From IMG/VR virus record IMGVR_UViG_3300045952_000369, positions 1 to 26,586 of that record: a stretch of DNA of 26,586 nucleotides, one strand, 5' to 3'. This document shows positions 23,501 through 26,586 of the stretch, piece by piece; positions within the stretch are counted from its first letter, which is position 1; the number at the start of each line of letters is the position of its first letter. The position numbers and the translations under genes were made by a program. Below the pieces are notes generated by a model. The model was given only the letters and a program-made list of their open reading frames with translations. It did not search any database and was not told the origin of the DNA. The stretch comes from a virus.

Positions 23501-24400
23501 ACCTACTACACGTCGCCGTTCACGATCTTCCGAGGGCAGGGGAACAACTGGTCGCCAGGCTTGTGGAACATGCCGTTCTTCATGATTACCGACGACGGCG
23601 TGCGGTCGGACGGTGGAGGGTTCTTCGGCAACACGAAGGCGTGGCCCGCCCCGCTGACCAGCTACATCTACCCGACATTCAATCTTGCCGCGCACCACGA
23701 CGTGCAGAGCACCGACCCCGCGGCTGCCATCTTCTCTTCGACGAACAGCGGCAGCGGCTGGGAGGACGGTATTCTGTTCCGAATCGAGGACAAGACCGGC
23801 ATCAACACTCGCTCCGGTGCGAAGTTTTGGGATTACACATTCACGGGCCAAGAAGACGTTATGACGCGGGAAGCCTTCGGGGTCTACGCGAACAGCGTGG
23901 TCAAGCTCGGGAGCTACGCCGAGACGCTGAGCGGCGATGTGAATGAGGGGCAGTACATCCAGTGGGAAGGCATCGAGCAAGACGGCGCGACTGGCGGCTA
24001 CACGGCCATCACGGATGGCATCCAGATCCGGCTAGGGTCACAGTTCCCCACCTCGGCAGACAAGTACATTCGCGTGCCCGACGCCAGCGGCGGTCTGCCT
24101 GTGGACCGCGACGGCACGGAGACTTCGACGCCCATCACCTTTGAATGCGGCTCGGTCTCGATGGACCCGCCGAACGTCCCGACAGTGTCGACAGCGACTG
24201 GCACCGCCACTGTTACCGGCCTGGCCGCCAACGACGTGTGCGAGTGCGCGGCCAGGGCGGACTTCAACGACGACCTCATCGCCAAGGGAGACGGATGCTA
24301 CGGCACCACGAACACCCTCAACCTCAGGCTGTATAATCCGACCGGCGCCGACATCAACCCGACGGCACAGACCGTCGATTATTGCTGTTGGAGGAAATGA
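20498..24400 (+). CDS. Giant beta-helix tail spike with signal peptide and Cys-rich repeats
   Basis: A 1300-residue protein. The N-terminus has Sec-signal form: MTK, hydrophobic TLYVLAVLVGVGLV, then PQAYGQA with a possible cleavage site near residue 22-24. From about residue 127 a pectate-lyase-type beta helix begins (YDVAHPSFGASTGGSAAANA; then VVISENYTTNAITVPDGVSI and NNNVTG-type turns), the common architecture of host-polysaccharide-degrading spikes. Cysteine is abundant: CLGSGNPHPCCTGAGTGC (about 409-426), CSGVTC, and two repeats containing CSTTTATKC followed by DGDCPGGE (about 839-890 and 927-955). Such repeats are usually found in secreted bacterial proteins, fitting an exported product. 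The C-terminal part is beta-rich and ends with VDYCCWRK. Whether it is assembled on virions, secreted, or both is not known. Enzymatic residues could not be picked out. Confidence 0.8.
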   Translation: MTKTLYVLAVLVGVGLVPQAYGQAFTPSNPNTSNVSPVPDSACTKLGMMRFISSGPDRGKHWCCEDDSGSLKWKQCENAGGSGSGDVIGPGAAVNLAVPVFDGTTGKLIKYQSNAPTITSTGMTRSRGPFYDVAHPSFGASTGGSAAANATAIHAAIAAVEALNAGVVVISENYTTNAITVPDGVSIECTGEGSGLTAGAGVTTLLDYAPAGGTGDRGKYIANCKFDGAGIATTVVNLDAGAKLLFENNNVTGGAASGSTCLLIDGLQNSTIGHNNIQDCESAIVLQGNSSLNVIEIPDVERPGVVSFRSKEASGGENQWGNKLVWGVYERDRDGAGTPYAGPTHHIYLTGGGDWQIYGPHIGTPSQEAMFSFIGAGGASLPGGQNGVNGVRMYGGSMHLAPTNASAECLGSGNPHPCCTGAGTGCNQDWDTSGDCGVYVEGTANVVLNGMGVSSGNTRCYLKAATGAEAVSRDPMFETGSSTTSGSVWQQSLSDWQNKQFTAKTYDTTAARYDYTTNNAEQYSERATSDGHWQLWDTGGTDAIRFEVRADDGGAAWIRGSTPDLGAVDDCSGVTCTTGPHMLIETSCNSAIPTDCDANLQAMIDDTMTSWFKWTGATERAAVKRGTLEFSDTATSTGINWNDGSQDEWQMLRVDSSMDADQDLGIWNAQGTAGSQEQVVNFDAAFASASTHTVGTTLVGRATTFFTGVFVDWINQERRSDGFTDIATALTDLPSTDGLLRIDSDENDTTAFVDTNPATASAGKQDALVVDTRDGKFRVLSSADQPHCGSGNNCTQDMVPFSFFVRMDDPTKAFSDSDADGTLDGGAIGEWNDQQDIGSCSTTTATKCNADGDCPGGEFCRTGTCSVTSSTECKTAAQCPAGESCVSGSDNSFEEYKNISTGHFVGGADASSDPSYMHGGMCNIGETFCSTTTATKCLVDGDCPGGETCIETQLTGCGGAAIAEFGYHTDSSTGQPGEALKHPSVVITTGGLNIHMPPETHTYYTSPFTIFRGQGNNWSPGLWNMPFFMITDDGVRSDGGGFFGNTKAWPAPLTSYIYPTFNLAAHHDVQSTDPAAAIFSSTNSGSGWEDGILFRIEDKTGINTRSGAKFWDYTFTGQEDVMTREAFGVYANSVVKLGSYAETLSGDVNEGQYIQWEGIEQDGATGGYTAITDGIQIRLGSQFPTSADKYIRVPDASGGLPVDRDGTETSTPITFECGSVSMDPPNVPTVSTATGTATVTGLAANDVCECAARADFNDDLIAKGDGCYGTTNTLNLRLYNPTGADINPTAQTVDYCCWRK

Positions 24401-24402
24401 CC

Positions 24403-25524
24403 ATGAAGCGAGCAAGGGTCCTCGGGGTCCTGGCAGCAGCGACCATCAGCCTGGTCATCATCGCTTACGCCGGGTGCCAAGTCTTTGCCGGCGAGGTCCC
24501 CCTGCAATGGGACCACGTCACCTGCTCGCAGGGCACCCGGACCTATACCGTCCACAGCGGCACGGCGACCGGCACCTACACCAACGTCCAGAACGTCGGC
24601 GACGTGAACGCCTACACCAAGACAGGCCTCACCGACTGCACCACGTTCTACCTGGCAGCGAAAGCGGTCTGCACTGTGGGCACCACGATCTACACCAGCG
24701 CAACGTTCTCGAACGAGGTCAGCGGCTGGCCTCGCATCTTCGTCACGAGCACGAACCCGGCGCAGCTCGTTGCACCAGCGACCGGCGTCTCGACCGTCCC
24801 GCTCGGCCTGGTCGGAGGCAACATCCGCAACGGGTTCACCGCCACCACGACCTACCCTGGACTCCGCGTGCTCTCGACCAGCTCGACCGACTGCCGCAAC
24901 GTCACCATCAACCTCGAGCTGACAGCGGCCACGCTGCAACCCGGCAGCGCGGTCCTCACGATCACGAACCCCGAGGGCACGTTCGGCACGCTCGGCCTGT
25001 CCGTGCAGCAGGCCACGATCATCGTCCCGATCGTCCCGAACCTCGGCCGCACCGACATCTCGGCCGTCCTGCCTCCGGTGCCACCGACCTCGAGCATCCT
25101 CGACGACGGCGATCCAGGAACGAGCAAGGTCGGCTACTGGCGCTCGACCGACCTCGGCATCCCGACCTCGACGGCTCACGGCGGCGACTACAGCAGAGCG
25201 AACTACGCGCAGAGCCAGACCGGGATATGGGATACGTACACGTGGAACCTGACCGGCCTCGCACCCGGCGGCTACGACGTGTTCGCTCACATCCCGCCCG
25301 ACACGCAAGTGACCTCGCGCTGGGTTCAGGCCGCGCTCTACACCATCGCGGGCAATACCGTCACCATCGACCAGCGCGCCAGGACCGCTGACAACTGGCA
25401 CTTCCTCGGGCGGTTCATCCTCGGGACGACGGCCACGGTGACGGTGCGCAAGGCGACGCTCCCGAACGACAGCAGCAAGAACCTCATCGCCGACGCGGTG
25501 AAGATCGTGGGGGCTGCGTCGTGA
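24403..25524 (+). CDS. Exported FnIII / golvesin-like binding protein
   Basis: A 373-residue protein. ATG 24403 is preferred: GGAGG (24390-24394) lies 8 nt upstream, whereas ATG 24397 is only 2 nt from it. A signal peptide is apparent (MKRARVLG, then VLAAATISLVIIAYAG, Cys at 25); AYAGC resembles but does not fully match a lipobox. A fibronectin-III-like domain follows (LQWDHVTCSQGTRTYTVHSG to FSNEVSGW, about residues 30-110), then a beta region. From about residue 226 a golvesin/Xly-type carbohydrate-binding domain is recognised: ILDDGDPGTSKVGYW, WNLTGLAPGGYDVFAHIPPD, WHFLGRFILG, and the ending ADAVKIV. It probably binds surface glycans. Neighbouring spike and endolysin genes overlap or nearly touch it. 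Confidence 0.8.
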   Translation: MKRARVLGVLAAATISLVIIAYAGCQVFAGEVPLQWDHVTCSQGTRTYTVHSGTATGTYTNVQNVGDVNAYTKTGLTDCTTFYLAAKAVCTVGTTIYTSATFSNEVSGWPRIFVTSTNPAQLVAPATGVSTVPLGLVGGNIRNGFTATTTYPGLRVLSTSSTDCRNVTINLELTAATLQPGSAVLTITNPEGTFGTLGLSVQQATIIVPIVPNLGRTDISAVLPPVPPTSSILDDGDPGTSKVGYWRSTDLGIPTSTAHGGDYSRANYAQSQTGIWDTYTWNLTGLAPGGYDVFAHIPPDTQVTSRWVQAALYTIAGNTVTIDQRARTADNWHFLGRFILGTTATVTVRKATLPNDSSKNLIADAVKIVGAAS

Positions 25525-25958
25525 CGCTCGGGGAGAAGCGCAGGCTGTTCACGTCGCTCGCGGCGCGGCTCGTTCTGCACGCCGAGACCCTTGGTCTGGC
25601 CCTGGCGCTGGCCGAAGCCAAGCGCACCGACGAGCAGGCTGAGATCAACGCGATGGGCGAGGCCGGGCGCGAGGCCCTGGCTCTCCACGTCAAGAAGCTG
25701 TGGCCGCGCCTCGCCAACGCGATCATCAATAACGGGGCGGCGAACGGCATCCGCAATTCCCTCCACGGCGACGGGCTCGCTGCTGACTTCGATCTGTACC
25801 GCGTCGCGGCTCCCGGTATCCCTGGATCCTACCTCGACAAGACCGAGGACCACAGGCCGCTGGGTGAATGGTGGGAAGCGCAGCATCAGCTCTGCCGCTG
25901 GGGCGGGCGCTTCGGTGACGGCAACCACTACTCGCTCGAACACGAAGGGAGGAAGTGA
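25521..25958 (+). CDS. M15-family peptidoglycan peptidase (endolysin)
   Basis: A 145-residue zinc peptidase that would cut peptide stems of peptidoglycan, acting as the endolysin. Motif SLHGDGLAADFDLY (about residues 80-93) supplies the first His and Asp (H82, D89). WGGRFGDGNHYSLEH (127-141) supplies the catalytic Asp and last His (D133, H136), as in L-alanyl-D-glutamate peptidases such as T5 endolysin and CwlK. No signal peptide or cell-wall-binding domain is seen; the compact form is usual for Gram-negative hosts. GTG 25521 overlaps the previous stop as GTGA. The products downstream look like membrane partners in lysis. Confidence 0.88.
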   Translation: MTLGEKRRLFTSLAARLVLHAETLGLALALAEAKRTDEQAEINAMGEAGREALALHVKKLWPRLANAIINNGAANGIRNSLHGDGLAADFDLYRVAAPGIPGSYLDKTEDHRPLGEWWEAQHQLCRWGGRFGDGNHYSLEHEGRK

Positions 25959-26293
25959 TGGCACGTGTGACGCGGTGGGCGATCGTGTTCGTGATCGGAG
26001 CGGTTGTCGGATTCTCCGTGGGGGTGGTCTGCGCTCAGAACCCTGCCCCCGGTGGTGGCGGTCGGGTATTCGAAGGGATCGACTGTTGCGAGAAGATCGG
26101 GCACCTCCTGTACGGCATCGAGACCGCGATCAGCGAGATGGGACCGTATGACAAGAAAGAGAGCGAGGTCCGCACTCTCTCTCGTGCCGTGCTCGAGTCC
26201 GCGCTTTCCAACGCTGGTTTCAAGTGCCAGTGGAGTGTCGTCACCGACGGCAAGAGCGGGACCGTTCAGCGGTACCTGTGTGACGTCCGATGA
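25958..26293 (+). CDS. Small exported protein, possible lysis accessory
   Basis: A 111-residue protein with an N-terminal membrane segment or signal peptide (WAIVFVIGAVVGFSVGVVCA, about residues 7-26). A Pro/Gly linker (NPAPGGGGR) leads to a mixed domain with four cysteines (DCC, FKC, YLC), consistent with disulphides outside the cytoplasm. ATG 25958 has GGGAGG 5 nt upstream and overlaps the endolysin stop; GTG 25955 is an alternative. The place after an endolysin suggests a spanin or lysis regulator, but no lipobox is present. Function is inferred. Confidence 0.7.
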   Translation: MARVTRWAIVFVIGAVVGFSVGVVCAQNPAPGGGGRVFEGIDCCEKIGHLLYGIETAISEMGPYDKKESEVRTLSRAVLESALSNAGFKCQWSVVTDGKSGTVQRYLCDVR

Positions 26294-26571
26294 GCAACGG
26301 CGACAACCCGAACAACGTGGTGCAGATCCCTCGGTGGATGCTTGGCGTCGCGCTCTCTGTCGTGGGCGCGCTCCTCCTGATGTTCGTCGCGGTCCTGGGA
26401 GTGATCGGGATGAAGGTGTGGGAGTCGTCGGACAGCTCCTCGAAGGAAACCATCAGGCTGCAGGGAGACGTCAAGGTGATGAGCGGTCAGATAGACGCGC
26501 TCCGAATGCAGCAGATCGGATTCGAGAACCGGCTCGAAGGGGTCGAGGACCGGCTTAACCGAAAGGAGTAG
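26290..26571 (+). CDS. Single-helix membrane protein with coiled coil, holin or inner-spanin candidate
   Basis: A 93-residue protein: a short polar N-terminus, a strong membrane helix (MLGVALSVVGALLLMFVAVLGVIGM, about residues 17-41) and a charged coiled coil (IRLQGDVKVMSGQIDALRMQ onward). The TM-then-coiled-coil order is that of inner-membrane spanins; pore-forming holin is an alternative. The start overlaps the previous stop (ATGA). It completes an apparent lysis module behind the M15 peptidase. Confidence 0.7.
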   Translation: MSNGDNPNNVVQIPRWMLGVALSVVGALLLMFVAVLGVIGMKVWESSDSSSKETIRLQGDVKVMSGQIDALRMQQIGFENRLEGVEDRLNRKE

Positions 26572-26574
26572 GAC

Positions 26575-26586
26575 GTGGACGACATG
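26575..26586 (+). CDS. Start of a further gene, cut by the window edge
   Basis: GTG 26575 follows AAAGGAG by about 7 nt and the previous stop by three bases, and opens a frame reading V/M-D-D-M before the window ends. The spacing matches other starts in this operon, so a gene probably continues, but nothing can be said about its product. Confidence 0.4.

Noticed and set aside
1-26586. CRISPR array, tRNA genes, reverse transcriptase or diversity-generating repeat, integrase
   Set aside because: No regularly spaced repeats, cloverleaf-like segments or matching protein motifs were seen on either strand by eye.

Overview
The window is a GC-rich stretch of a tailed, siphovirus-like phage or prophage. 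Every credible gene is on the + strand, and most neighbours are joined by ATGA, GTGA or TGATG stop/start overlaps. No integrase, capsid-unrelated host gene, tRNA or CRISPR was seen, so free phage and prophage cannot be told apart. A Gram-negative host is the better guess: an M15 endolysin is followed by two small membrane proteins, and several products carry Sec-type signal peptides. Cysteine-rich repeats in the tail spike resemble those I associate with Myxococcota-type genomes; that is inference only.

Layout. 1-788: 3' part of a RepA-like (AAA_25) ATPase with a C-terminal winged helix. 740-1069: a mostly non-coding segment with three strong inverted repeats and six copies of ATTGTCC/GGACAAT, just upstream of the packaging genes. 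1070-4180: a zinc-ribbon ORF, small and large terminase, then three small Cys/His ORFs. 4180-9229: portal fused to a MuF-type head-morphogenesis domain, a tiny membrane protein, an HK97-type prohead protease and the major capsid protein with a long N-terminal delta region. 9320-13580: small head proteins, a head-tail connector, an HK97 gp10-like protein, a composite tail-terminator ORF and two small unknowns. 13693-20501: tail tube, tail assembly chaperone, tape measure, tail hub and a distal tail protein. 20498-25524: a 1300-residue beta-helix spike and a FnIII/golvesin-like protein, both with apparent signal peptides. 25521-26571: M15 endolysin and two small membrane proteins that look like a lysis module; a further gene starts at 26575.

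Together the genes cover DNA recognition and packaging, HK97-fold head assembly and maturation, a long non-contractile tail, host-surface binding and lysis. The least ordinary parts are: (a) the hairpin/heptamer cluster ahead of the terminase genes; (b) two homologous ~92-bp leaders ahead of the major capsid and tail-tube genes; (c) one reading frame at 11685-12776 with three good Shine-Dalgarno/start pairs that seems to join a membrane peptide, a beta-rich domain and a complete tail terminator; and (d) tail-position proteins that look built for export.
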